A DNA stretch of 64,000 nucleotides, taken from contig CAWEBF010000015.1 of NCBI GenBank assembly GCA_963807235.1, positions 62,001 to 126,000 on the forward strand. The letters are read 5' to 3'. Shown one piece after another: positions 1 through 8,525 of the stretch (its first letter is position 1; each line of letters opens with the position of its first letter). Under the pieces are notes generated by a model. It made no database searches, was not told where the DNA came from, and saw only the letters and a list, made by a program, of their open reading frames with translations. Both the position numbers and the translations under genes were made by a program. This stretch comes from CAWEBF01 sp963807235 (GTDB lineage Bacteria; Acidobacteriota; Vicinamibacteria; Vicinamibacterales; UBA2999).

Positions 1-73
1 AGTACCGTATTCACGAGTAGGAGGATCCCTCGCGGGTCCTTCTCCAGACACGCGCGCCAGCCGCCCTCTCGCC

Positions 74-79
74 TATTAT
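74..79 (+). promoter_or_regulatory. -10-like TATTAT, probable leaderless promoter
   Basis: The hexamer TATTAT ends seven bases before the ATG of the M2-type peptidase, and no purine-rich ribosome binding site lies between them. The same arrangement recurs before four other genes in this window. No clear -35 box is visible. Confidence 0.4.
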
Positions 80-86
80 TGGCGGC

Positions 87-1907
87 ATGCGCACCTGTCC
101 ATCAGCCCCCTGCCTCCCTGGTCTGCTGGTTTTCATCACGTTCGGCCTTGCCTGCGGCGGATCCACGCCGGCCCAGCCCCCGGCCGAGGACGCACGCGCG
201 TTTCTGACCAACGCCAACGACGCGCTGCTGCGGCTGGGGATCGAGGCCGCACGCGCCGGCTGGGTGCAGCAGACGTTCATCACCGTGGACACGGAGGCCA
301 TGAACGCCCGCGCCAGCGAGGCCTTCATGACGGCGGCTACCGGCTTCGCGAAACGGGCGACGCAGTACGACGGCGTCGAGCTGCCCGCGGACCAACGGCG
401 CCAGCTGACGGTGCTCAAGAACTTCCTCACGATGGCCGCGCCGGCCGATCCGAAAGAGGCGACCGAGCTGTCGGAGATCGCGGCGGCGCTCGACGGCATG
501 TACGGCCGCGGCAAATACTGTCCCGGCGGCGAGACGGGCGACGCCTGCCTGGACATCGAGGAGATCACCGAGATCCTGGCCAAGGACCGGAACCCGGCAC
601 GCCTGCTCGAGGCGTGGGACGGCTGGCACTCGATCGCGCCGCCTATGAAGAAGGGCTACGCACGGTTCGTCGAACTGTCCAACAAGGGCGCCCGCGAGCT
701 GGGATTCGCCGATACGGGCGCGATGTGGCGCTCCAAGTACGACATGCCGGCCGACGCCTTCGCCAAGGAACTCGACCGGCTCTGGGAACAGCTCCGGCCG
801 TTGTACGTCTCCCTCCACACCTACGTCCGCGCCCGGATGCGCCAGCGCTATGGCGACGTGGTCCCTCCCGACGGTCCGATCCCCGCACATCTGCTCGGCA
901 ACATCTGGGCGCAGGACTGGTCCAACCTGTATGACGACGTGGCGCCGGCGGGAGGGGCCCGCACGGTGGACCTGACGCCGGTCCTCCGCGCCAGGCGCGT
1001 GACCCCGGCCGAGATGACCCGCTACGGCGAGCGCTTCTTCACCTCGCTCGGATTCGAGCCGCTCCCCGCGACCTTCTGGGAGCGTTCGCTCTTCGTGAAA
1101 CCGCGCGATCGCGAGGTGGTGTGCCACGCCAGCGCATGGAACATCAACCAGGTGGACGACCTCCGCTTCAAGATGTGCATCGACCAGACGGCGGAAGACT
1201 TCACCACCATCCACCACGAGCTGGGACACAACTTCTATGCGCGCGCGTATTCCGGTCAGCCGCCCATCTTTCGCGACAGCGCGAACGACGGCTTCCACGA
1301 GGCGATCGGCGACACGATCGCGCTCTCGGTCACGCCGGAATATCTGGTGAAGGTCGGCCTGATCCCCACGGCGCCCGACGCGTCGAGCGACATCGGCCTC
1401 CTGCTCCGCACGGCCCTGGAGCGCCTGGCGTTCCTGCCATTCAGCCTCGTGGTGGACGGCTGGCGGTGGCAGGTGTTTAACGGAACCGTTACACCAGACG
1501 GATACAACAAGGCCTGGTGGGATTTGCGCGAGCGTTACCAGGGCATCCGGGCGGCGTCGGCGCGTGGCGAGGAGTTCTTCGATCCGGGCGCCAATTACCA
1601 CATTCCCGGCAACACGCCGTACACCCGGTACTTCCTGGCGGCCATCCTTCAGTTCCAGTTCCACCGCGCGCTCGCACAGGCGGCCGGCTGCACGGCGCCG
1701 CTGCATCGGTGCTCGATCTACGGCAATGCCGAAGCGGGCCGGCGGCTGAAGACCGCGCTGGAGATGGGCGCGTCGAAGCCCTGGCCCGACACGCTCGAGG
1801 CCCTGACCGGCCAACGACAAATGGACGCCAGCGCGATGGCCGACTACTACGCCCCGCTCAAGGCGTGGCTCGACCAGCAGAACCAGGGGCAGAAGGCCGG
1901 GTGGTAG
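87..1907 (+). CDS. M2-family (ACE-like) zinc metallopeptidase, lipoprotein
   Basis: This is a peptidyl-dipeptidase A-like zinc carboxydipeptidase, expected to remove C-terminal dipeptides outside the cytoplasm. The 606-residue length fits the M2 family. The HELGH zinc motif is at about residues 377-381 (His377, Glu378, His381). The third ligand is expected at Glu405 in GFHEAIGD, which is the ACE spacing. The N-terminus is a signal peptide ending in a lipobox-like FGLAC, so it is probably a lipoprotein anchored at Cys24. The ATG start has no ribosome binding site but has a TATTAT box seven bases upstream. The next gene overlaps its stop by 7 bp. Family assignment is firm; the substrate is unknown. 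Confidence 0.93.
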   Translation: MRTCPSAPCLPGLLVFITFGLACGGSTPAQPPAEDARAFLTNANDALLRLGIEAARAGWVQQTFITVDTEAMNARASEAFMTAATGFAKRATQYDGVELPADQRRQLTVLKNFLTMAAPADPKEATELSEIAAALDGMYGRGKYCPGGETGDACLDIEEITEILAKDRNPARLLEAWDGWHSIAPPMKKGYARFVELSNKGARELGFADTGAMWRSKYDMPADAFAKELDRLWEQLRPLYVSLHTYVRARMRQRYGDVVPPDGPIPAHLLGNIWAQDWSNLYDDVAPAGGARTVDLTPVLRARRVTPAEMTRYGERFFTSLGFEPLPATFWERSLFVKPRDREVVCHASAWNINQVDDLRFKMCIDQTAEDFTTIHHELGHNFYARAYSGQPPIFRDSANDGFHEAIGDTIALSVTPEYLVKVGLIPTAPDASSDIGLLLRTALERLAFLPFSLVVDGWRWQVFNGTVTPDGYNKAWWDLRERYQGIRAASARGEEFFDPGANYHIPGNTPYTRYFLAAILQFQFHRALAQAAGCTAPLHRCSIYGNAEAGRRLKTALEMGASKPWPDTLEALTGQRQMDASAMADYYAPLKAWLDQQNQGQKAGW

Positions 1908-2950
1908 CGACTCGCATTGCGCTTGCCGGCGCGCTGGCCGGCGCGCTGTTGACGTCGGCGACCGCCGGCGCGCAGGTGCGCCGCGTGAACAACACCGGAC
2001 CCGCGTTCGGGCTGGCCGCCGACTCCGGCAGCGTGCTCATTGCGGACGCCGGCGCGGGCATCCTTCGGCTCCGAGACCTGAATCGGGAGCTGCTTGCTCC
2101 GTTGCCCGGGATCGCCGACGTCGCACCAGTAGATGCGGTGACGCAGCTGGCGATCACGGGAGGCGGCCCGGATCCCGCGGCGGCAAAACTCTATCGGGTC
2201 GTGCGCGGCACCGCGACGCAGGTCGCCGATCTCGGGGCATTCGAAACCAGCACGAATCCGGACCGGGCCGAGATCAACTCGAGCCCGGTGGACGTCGTGG
2301 CCCTGCCAGGCGGAGCGGCGCTTGTCGCCGACGCCGGGGGAAACTCGCTGCTCATCGTGAGCCGTACCGGCGTGGTGGATTGGGTGGCGACCCTGCCCGA
2401 TGAGACCGTGTCCACGGACAACCTGAAGCTGCTGTTCAACTGTCCTGCGGGGCCCCCAAACATCTGCGGTCAGCCGCCGACGGCGGCGGCATCGCCTGGG
2501 GTCACCAGCGTGGCGATTGGCCCCGACGGCGCCTACTATGTGGGAGAACTGAAGGGGTTTCCGGCGCCGGCGGGAGCATCACGCGTCTGGCGCATCGAGC
2601 CCGACGCGCGCCACGCGCGATGTGGCGTCAGCCCCGACTGCTCAGTGGTGGCCGACGGGTTCACGTCGATCGTGGATCTCGCCTTCGACTCGTCGGGCAA
2701 GCTGTACGTGTTGGAACTCGACGAAGCCAGCTGGTTCGCCGTAGAGGTCACGGGCAATCCGATCGGCGGCACGATCAACATCTGCGAAGTGAGCGCCGAC
2801 ACAAACCTCTACGACGACTGCAGGGCCCTGGCGTCGGGTCTGCCCTCGCCCCTCGCGATCACCATCGACCAGACCGGCCGGGTCCACTACCTGAACAACG
2901 CCCTGCAGCCCGGTGGAGCCGAGGTCGTGATCGTCGAGCCAGGGCCTTAG
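1901..2950 (+). CDS. ScyD/ScyE-like secreted beta-propeller protein
   Basis: This is a secreted protein of about 349 residues resembling the ScyD/ScyE family, named from cyanobacterial scytonemin clusters but widespread in other bacteria, with an NHL-like beta-propeller fold. GTG at 1901 is chosen because it is followed directly by a signal peptide (hydrophobic ALAGALAGALLTSATAGA ending at AQ). It overlaps the upstream peptidase gene by 7 bp, so the two are probably co-translated. Repeated blades of the type GLAADSGSVLIADAG and GPDGAYYVGEL are visible. No catalytic residues are recognised, and nothing here indicates scytonemin synthesis. The function is unknown. Confidence 0.75.
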   Translation: MVATRIALAGALAGALLTSATAGAQVRRVNNTGPAFGLAADSGSVLIADAGAGILRLRDLNRELLAPLPGIADVAPVDAVTQLAITGGGPDPAAAKLYRVVRGTATQVADLGAFETSTNPDRAEINSSPVDVVALPGGAALVADAGGNSLLIVSRTGVVDWVATLPDETVSTDNLKLLFNCPAGPPNICGQPPTAAASPGVTSVAIGPDGAYYVGELKGFPAPAGASRVWRIEPDARHARCGVSPDCSVVADGFTSIVDLAFDSSGKLYVLELDEASWFAVEVTGNPIGGTINICEVSADTNLYDDCRALASGLPSPLAITIDQTGRVHYLNNALQPGGAEVVIVEPGP

Positions 2951-3318
2951 GTTTTGGTGAGTAGAGGCCTGCGAATGAGCGGAGGCCTGGGACAACGCGA
3001 AAGACCGATGGCGACACGACTGCTGCCCGTGGAAGAGTGACCTTCCATCTTGAGCGTGGGTCTTGCCGCCACCGGCTTGTCAGCTCCTGCTGCAAGCGAT
3101 GCGCCAAACATGATCGACGAAAAATCGCTGTCTGGCGTCACGGACCGGAACTGATCCTTCCCTTCGTGCCCTCCCGTTGCCTTTAGTAGGGAAGGCTGAG
3201 TCTTACCTTCTCGGGTACGCACTTTGCGGATGTAAGGGCTGGGCGCCTCGATCGGCGCACCTATCGGTATGGTCACCGGCGCGGTGCTCGGCGCCGTGTA
3301 TCTCTTCTAGAGGTCATC
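2951..3318. other. Intergenic region with a glycine-zipper-like fragment
   Basis: I see no intact gene in this 368 bp stretch. Positions 3236-3310 on the plus strand, directly after an in-frame TAA, encode 24 residues, LGASIGAPIGMVTGAVLGA followed by VYLF and TAG. This looks like the C-terminal glycine-zipper membrane segment of a lost or frameshifted small protein. An AGAGG ribosome binding site for the next gene lies at about 3309-3313. Confidence 0.4.
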
Positions 3319-3910
3319 ATGACGTACCACGCCATCACGTTCGGAGCGGTCACGTTGGCCATCGCGCTCTCGGCCCAGGCTCAAACCCAAAACCTCGGCA
3401 CCGCACCGGTGGCACGGCCGCAGACGCCGGCGCAGACGACGCAACGCCCAGATCCGGAGATCGACGACGACGTGAAGGTCATGGGATGCCTCCGGCTCTG
3501 GGATGCATCAATCGGGGCGCTGCCTGGCCAGGCGTCGAGCGGCCCACGCTACGTGCTCATCAATGCCAAGCAAGACGAGAACCCCGGCAAGGACGTCGTC
3601 GTCCTTCGACGCTATGTCGTCATGGGCGATCCGTCGGTAAACCTGGCGGGACATCGTCGATCAGACGGTTCGTATTTCCGGGGACGTGGCGCCGGTGGTG
3701 CCTCTGAAGCTGCCCGCGCCCGGTGAGGTGCCCGTCAAGCCCGGCGTCCCTGGCCGGACTGCCGACACGGCGGTTCGTCCAGGCGAGGCCGCTCGCCCCG
3801 GGGAGATCCCGGCTCCAATCACCGAGAAGCCCGACCCGGCTCCGGACTGGCTGTCTCTGAAGGCGTCGTCGGTCACGATGCTCAGTGGCTCGTGCCCGCC
3901 GGCGAAATGA
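3319..3910 (+). CDS. Small secreted protein of unknown function, one frameshift
   Basis: I do not recognise a named family. The ATG start has an AGAGG ribosome binding site and begins a signal peptide (AVTLAIALSAQAQ). A mature domain follows with a KVMGCLRL segment, a YVLINA strand and RRYVVMG. The first frame runs to 3726, but similarity to small secreted acidobacterial proteins is lost at about 3645. The downstream frame then gives HIVDQTVRISGDVAPVV and a proline-rich C-terminus ending at 3910. A one-base shift near 3645-3655 is the simplest explanation. The conserved core plus Pro-rich tail suggests an exported, possibly cell-surface, protein. Confidence 0.5.
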
Positions 3911-4093
3911 TCGAGCCGCCCGAACGCGGGCGGCATCGTGGATGCATGAGGATCCGTGGGAAGCGGCGCGACGAAGTGCGGTGCGACTATCTCCGCTGTG
4001 CGTCCTGGCTCGCCGACGCTTCGGCATCTGCTGAGCTGAGGGACAACGCAACCGAGGTGGGCACCCCTTTCAGGGTTCGCGCCCTTCCCACAC

Positions 4094-5284
4094 CTAGTGA
4101 GCCGTTGCGGTCCGTCCTGGCTGCATCACCACCTTGATGCACGAGTCTTCCTTGTCGCGGAAGGTTCTGTACATTTCCGGCGCGTCCTCGAGCCCGACGC
4201 GGTGCGTGACGATGAACGAGGGGTCGATCTCCCCGCGTGCCACGCGATCGAGCAGCGGGCGCATGTAGCGGTGCATATGCGTCTGACCCATCTTGAGGGT
4301 CAGCCCCTTGGCAAACGCGGCCCCGAGCGGGAACTTGTCGAGCCATCCGCCGTAGACGCCAGGAACCGACACCGTGCCGCCCTTGCGGCAGGCGGCGATC
4401 GCCTGGCGCAGCGCATGGGGGCGGTCGGTAGCGAGGTACATTGACGTCTTGGCGCGGTCGTACCACGCGTCCAGTGTGGTGCCGTGCGCTTCGAGCCCTA
4501 CTGCGTCGATGCACGCGTCCGGGCCTTGCCCGCCGGTCATCGCCCGCAACTCCTCGAGCACGTCAACCGCGGTGTAGTCCAGGACTTCTGCCTTGCCGGC
4601 CGAGGCGGCCAGCGCCAGGCGGTCCGGAAACCGGTCAATGGCTATGACCCGCTCCGCGCCCAGCAGGTACGCGCTCTGGATCGACAGCTGACCAACCGGC
4701 CCACAGCCCCAGACCGCCACCGTGTCGCCGCCGCGGATGCTGCAGTTCTCCGCCGCCATGTAGCCCGTGGGGAAGATGTCGGACAGGAACAGGGCCTGCT
4801 CGTCGCTCAGCGAATCCGGAACAGGAATCGGCCCAATGTCCGCGAAGGGCACTCGCACGTACTCCGCTTGCCCTCCCGGGTAGCCACCGTACATGTGCGA
4901 GTAGCCAAACAGCCCAGAGCCCGAGTAGCCACTGAGCTTCTCGGCCATCCACGCGTTGGGGTTGGAATTGTCGCAGAGCGACGACAGTGATTCCCTGCAG
5001 AAGTAGCAGTGCCCGCAGGCGATGGTGAACGGCACTACCACTCGATCGCCGACCCGCAGCGCCGTAATACTCGCGCCCACGGCCACCACTTCCCCCATGA
5101 ACTCGTGGCCCAGGATGTCTCCCTGCTGCATCGTCGGGATGTAGCCGCCGAAGATGTGCAGATCGGACCCGCAGATGGCCGTGCTCGTCACCCTGACGAT
5201 GGCGTCGCGTGGATTGAGGATGGCCGGATCCGGTACGCGTTCCACGCGTACGTCCTCCTTGCCGTAGTAGCAGACCGCTTTCAC
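4094..5284 (-). CDS. Zinc-dependent alcohol dehydrogenase (MDR family)
   Basis: This is a cytoplasmic NAD(P)-dependent dehydrogenase of the medium-chain family, 396 residues, close to the glutathione-independent formaldehyde dehydrogenase-like group. Cys38 (TAICGSDLH) and His60-Glu61 (GHEF) are the expected catalytic zinc ligands. Four cysteines in CGHCYFCRESLSSLC form the structural zinc site, and WGCGPVGQ is the Rossmann nucleotide loop. The GTG start at 5284 overlaps the stop of the SRPBCC gene (GTGA), which implies translational coupling. The substrate is not evident. The neighbours suggest a role in detoxification or general stress rather than fermentation. Confidence 0.9.
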   Translation of the reverse strand: MKAVCYYGKEDVRVERVPDPAILNPRDAIVRVTSTAICGSDLHIFGGYIPTMQQGDILGHEFMGEVVAVGASITALRVGDRVVVPFTIACGHCYFCRESLSSLCDNSNPNAWMAEKLSGYSGSGLFGYSHMYGGYPGGQAEYVRVPFADIGPIPVPDSLSDEQALFLSDIFPTGYMAAENCSIRGGDTVAVWGCGPVGQLSIQSAYLLGAERVIAIDRFPDRLALAASAGKAEVLDYTAVDVLEELRAMTGGQGPDACIDAVGLEAHGTTLDAWYDRAKTSMYLATDRPHALRQAIAACRKGGTVSVPGVYGGWLDKFPLGAAFAKGLTLKMGQTHMHRYMRPLLDRVARGEIDPSFIVTHRVGLEDAPEMYRTFRDKEDSCIKVVMQPGRTATAH

Positions 5285-5968
5285 CGAGCCTCAGTCTCGA
5301 AACGCGTGGCCGTCGCATACTCTCCTGCCTCCAGAAACTGCTTGAATCGCCGCAGGTCCTCGCGCATCGTGGCCGAGGGCGCCCGCCCGAACAGCGTCGC
5401 CAGCAACGCGCCTGCGCGTCCGGCTGGCGGCGCGTATTGCAGGTGCACCGTTACCTGCGTCGATGCGTCCACCGCGGACCCTGGCGAACTGCACGGACCC
5501 GGCGGTCACGACATCCGACCCTGGAACCGAGCGCCACCCGATCAGCCGGTTCGGCACCTCGTTGATGATTTCAGCGTCCCACTCGACGCGCAGACCGGCC
5601 GGTCCACGGACCACCCAGTGCGACATCCCCGGCGACGTCTCGCTGACGTGCTCCACATGCCGCATGAACCGGGGCAGGTTCTCCAGGTGACGCCAGTAGC
5701 GGAACACGTCCTCGACGGGCCGCTCGAGCCGCACCGACTCACGCAGGTGCAGACCGCGCGCTCCCGCGAGGGCCGCACGCGTGTGCTCGTTGGCGCGCGC
5801 GCCGTTGGCGTGTCCGGCCCACCGACGCGCCAGCGCCCGATAGGTGATGGCCGTTGCCATGGCGCCGAAGGCCAGTGCCGGCACCGGCTGCCGCCTCGTG
5901 CCCAGCACCACCGCTCCCGTGGCCGCGCCAAGGGCAGCGCAGATCTGCAGATCCGTCCATGAAGCCAT
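5281..5968 (-). CDS. SRPBCC-family (START-like) membrane protein, one frameshift
   Basis: An N-terminal hydrophobic region (ALGAATGAVVLGTRRQPVPA) is followed by an SRPBCC/polyketide-cyclase-like domain with RLERPVEDVFRYWRHLENLP and ESVRLERPV-type strands that normally form a hydrophobic cavity. The frame is lost near 5470. The true C-terminus is recovered in another frame as TQVTVHLQYAPPAG to the TGA at 5281-5283. Its stop overlaps the GTG of the alcohol dehydrogenase, so the pair forms an operon. Proteins of this kind are often found in stress-inducible acidobacterial and proteobacterial clusters. The ligand is unknown. Confidence 0.75.
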
Positions 5969-6215
5969 GGTTCAGGTATTCCGGTTCAGCCTGCAATGGC
6001 AATACCACGATGCGGCGGGAAGATCCTGTGTCGCCGGCCCGCAATCGCCACGCCGTTTCGCGGGCACACACCTCAACTGGCGCACCGCGTTCCGACAATG
6101 TGTCGAGCTGTTCCCTCGCGGCGCGGGCTAGTGGTCGAGACGGCTGATGTCGAGCTGGAACGTCGAGGCGCGCGCGGCATGCCTGTTGCTTCGACTTGCT
6201 CAGGAGATTCCGAAC

Positions 6216-6563
6216 ATGGGCACAGGGTTCGAACGTGTCGTGCAGGGCGTTCGCCGAGGCGTGGCCACGCACGTCGACGATCAAAAAGGACGTGCGGCCG
6301 ACGGGCTGACAGGCATCGCGGATCTGGTGTCGCAGATCGGCGAGGAGTTCCGCGGGCCGCTCTCGAACATCTCGAAGACGGCCAGCTCACATTTGCGGAC
6401 CACGGCGGATCGCATCCGCGAACACGAGGCGGCTGAACTGGCACGATCGCTGGCGCGCTTTGCGCAGGACCGCCCGCTCCTGTTCATCGGCGGCGCCTTT
6501 GTGCTGGGCCTCGGGCTGGGCCGGCTGCTCCAGGGGGAGAAGACATATGACGGCGCGGCCTGA
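6216..6563 (+). CDS. YqjD/DUF883-like membrane-anchored protein
   Basis: This is a 115-residue protein with a long amphipathic helical part rich in Arg and Glu (residues about 20-80) and a single C-terminal membrane segment, LLFIGGAFVLGLGLGRLL, as in YqjD/ElaB/DUF883 inner-membrane stress proteins. ATG 6216 is preferred over the upstream ATG 6147 because an AGGAG ribosome binding site lies about eight bases before it. It overlaps the next gene by 17 bp and starts a three-gene operon of small membrane proteins. Family assignment is by architecture, not by a strict motif. Confidence 0.7.
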   Translation: MGTGFERVVQGVRRGVATHVDDQKGRAADGLTGIADLVSQIGEEFRGPLSNISKTASSHLRTTADRIREHEAAELARSLARFAQDRPLLFIGGAFVLGLGLGRLLQGEKTYDGAA

Positions 6564-6942
6564 TGAACGGTCAATCGGCGATTTGTTCCGGAACCTGTCC
6601 CAGCAGGCGTGTACGCTGATCCGGCAAGAGCTGGAGCTTGCACGCACCGAGGCGAGCGAACGCGCCAGCGCCCTGATCACCGACGCCGTGTGGATTGGTG
6701 CCGGGGTGCTCTTGATCCATACAGCACTCGTGACCGGCGTGGCGGCCATCATCCTGTGGCTGGGCCAGGCCGGAATGCCCTTCGCCACCGGTGCCACGGC
6801 AATGACGGGGCTTCTCGTCGTCATCGGAGCCGTCATCATCCTGTTGCGCGTGTCCGGAATTCGCCGGCGCCGCATCACGCCGTCCCACACCGTGGACTCG
6901 ATCAAGGAGACAGGCCAGTGGCTGCGAGACCAGACGAGCTAA
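6547..6942 (+). CDS. Phage_holin_3_6-like membrane protein
   Basis: This 131-residue protein has two membrane helices (about residues 50-75 and 82-106) preceded by an amphipathic N-terminal helix, LIRQELELARTEASERA. That is the signature of the so-called actinobacterial holin family (PF07332), which in chromosomes is usually not a phage lysis gene. ATG 6547 is preceded by GGGGGAGA and lies inside the end of the YqjD-like gene. The DUF3618 gene begins inside its 3' end. The trio is probably an envelope-stress operon. Confidence 0.75.
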   Translation: MTARPDERSIGDLFRNLSQQACTLIRQELELARTEASERASALITDAVWIGAGVLLIHTALVTGVAAIILWLGQAGMPFATGATAMTGLLVVIGAVIILLRVSGIRRRRITPSHTVDSIKETGQWLRDQTS

Positions 6943-7448
6943 TCGACTCCGAGCGCATCAAGCACGACATCGACCGCACGCGCGAGCAGATGAGCGGCAC
7001 CATCGACGAGATTCAGGAGCGCCTGCATCCAGCGCGATTACTGCACGACGCCACCGCTACAGTGCGCGAGGCCAGCGTGGACTCGATGAAGCGCGTCTTT
7101 GGACGCGCAGGGGAGACCGCCGGCCGCAAGGCCGGCGAAGCCAAGGCCGCATCCGCGGCAGCCGCCGACTTCGCGCGCTCGCATCCGCTTCCCGCGGCGT
7201 TGCTCTTCGCCGGGCTCGCACTCGTCGCGGCCAAGGTGCTTGGCGGAAGCCGCCGCTCGATGGCGGAATCTGAGGACTGGGACGACGCGTCCCCACAGCA
7301 CCGCCGCGTCGGCCACGAGCTGGATGTCCAGGAATTCGTCGCCCGCGAGCTGGATGTCCAGGAATTCACTGGCCGTGGGCGCGGCGGTTGCGGCAGCCGG
7401 CACTGTGGCCGGAATCCGGTGGGCAAACGGGGCGGCTCAGGCGCCTGA
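6918..7448 (+). CDS. DUF3618 protein
   Basis: The N-terminus RIKHDIDRTREQMSGTIDEI matches the DUF3618 signature (IxxTRxxMxxTIDxIxxRL). A membrane-associated segment follows around residues 90-105 (LPAALLFAGLALVAAKVL). The GTG start at 6918 has AAGGAG eight bases upstream and overlaps the holin-like gene by 25 bp. The C-terminus carries a 10-residue tandem repeat, ELDVQEF, from a 30 bp DNA repeat. It then becomes Gly/Arg/Cys-rich and looks out of frame, because another frame encodes a clean hydrophobic helix (see the next entry). A frameshift near 7370 is possible. Confidence 0.75.
   Translation: MAARPDELIDSERIKHDIDRTREQMSGTIDEIQERLHPARLLHDATATVREASVDSMKRVFGRAGETAGRKAGEAKAASAAAADFARSHPLPAALLFAGLALVAAKVLGGSRRSMAESEDWDDASPQHRRVGHELDVQEFVARELDVQEFTGRGRGGCGSRHCGRNPVGKRGGSGA
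7317..7367 (+). repeat. 30 bp tandem duplication in the DUF3618 gene; alternative frame with a membrane helix
   Basis: Twenty-one identical bases starting GAGCTGGATGTCC occur at 7317 and 7347, giving a 30 bp period. Each copy contains an ATG in the +1 frame (7324 and 7354). From 7324 this frame runs to 7464 as a 46-residue peptide ending in a clear helix, SLAVGAAVAAAGTVAGIRWA. It is either a separate overlapping microprotein or the true C-terminus of the DUF3618 protein after a shift. Confidence 0.6.
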
Positions 7449-7461
7449 CACCGTCAGGCGC
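7441..7461. terminator. Bidirectional terminator-like hairpin
   Basis: This is a perfect stem, GCGCCTGAC / GTCAGGCGC, with a 3-base loop. It lies exactly over the convergent stop codons of the DUF3618 gene and the phospholipase-D-like gene. There is no U-tract, so termination is inferred from position and stem strength. Confidence 0.5.
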
Positions 7462-8372
7462 TGACGCTCACCTCTTCGAATTCCTTCTCGGCACCCTTCT
7501 CGGGCGCATCAGGCTCAGCCGCAGCCTTGCCGGTTGGCGTCAGAGCCCAATCGGCCTCGAAGACGCGCGTCACTTCGACAATCGCCTTCTTGTCGTCCAC
7601 GATGATGCCGACCTCGCGGCGCTTGTCCAGCTCCAGCCTGCGCAGGCTCTGACTGCCGAGAAACAACTTATGACCGTCCTGGACCATCGCGCGGACGTGG
7701 AGTCGCTTGCCGGGATACTTTTCGGCGAGGACGTCGCCGGTCGCACCGGCAACCTTGCCGATGACGCGCACTTCCACGCCGGCCTTGGCGCGTTCCTTCA
7801 GAAGCCGCAGCAGAGCCGGATCGCTGATCTTCGGGTCGTAGATCAGCAGCTGCTTGCGGGCTCCCTTGATCAGGGCCGTCAGGCGATCGCGGGCGTTTTC
7901 GGGACTCACCACGAACCGGTCGTAGGAACCGGTGTAGGGCTGCCGCGCTGAATCAGCCTCGAACACCTTCATGGCCTCCTGAACCAGGCGCTTTTGCTTG
8001 GTCACCAGGCCGAAGCCGCGGCTGCGCTCAATGTCGAGCCAGGTGAAGTTGAAGCCGTACACGTGCAGCGCCTTCGCGTCGACGATCATCATCTTGCCGT
8101 GGTAGCGGACGAAGTCGTCGCCGGTCCGGGACACCGTGACGCCGGTCGTCGAGCAGGGTCTGCTCCAGCTTTCGCAGCGTCTTCTCGCCGCCGCGGTTGG
8201 TGTGGGCAATGAGTGCCCGTACGTTGACTCCTCGAGCCACGGCGGCGGCAAGCGCCTTCCGCATTTCTTGGATGTCGAGCCGGAAGATCATGATGTCGAT
8301 CGACTTGGTGGCTTTGCGAATGGCGGTGAGCACGGGGTTCACGCCGCTGCCGGGCTGCACGATCAAGTTCAT
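7454..8372 (-). CDS. Phospholipase-D-like (HKD) protein, one frameshift
   Basis: This is a two-domain PLD-superfamily protein of about 305 residues. The first half contains a full HKD motif, HGKMMIVDAKALHVYG (H-x-K-x4-D). The second half contains a degenerate counterpart, LHVRAMVQDGHKLFLGS, in which the lysine is replaced by arginine. The N-terminal part (MNLIVQPGSGVNPV, TKSIDIMIFRLD) is in a different frame from the rest, and the break lies near 8140-8150. ATG 8372 is chosen over the TTG five codons upstream because GGGCGAG precedes it. There is no signal peptide. It could be a phospholipase, nuclease or cardiolipin-type synthase; the substrate cannot be assigned. Confidence 0.75.
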
Positions 8373-8525
8373 AAGTGTCTCGCCCAACTACCTCAGCATG
8401 ACCCGTACCAGATTGGCGGTGCGAGGATTTCCCGCCAATCTGCCTGCGGCTGGCCCTCCTCTTGCACCGGGCAAAGCGTGACACCTCACTGTGAACCCAA
8501 TTGCCCAGTTAGCCCGCCGAGGCTC

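Noticed and set aside
102..1820. 572-residue minus-strand open frame opposite the M2-type peptidase
   Set aside because: GC-rich shadow frame. It is Arg/Ala/Gly-rich with no family motif, while the plus strand has a complete zinc peptidase.
1901..2950. Scytonemin biosynthesis cluster
   Set aside because: Only a ScyD/ScyE-like propeller is present. ScyA, ScyB and ScyC are absent and the family is widespread without the pigment.
6547..6942. Prophage holin
   Set aside because: No lysin, tail or integrase genes are nearby. The family is common in chromosomal stress operons with DUF3618.
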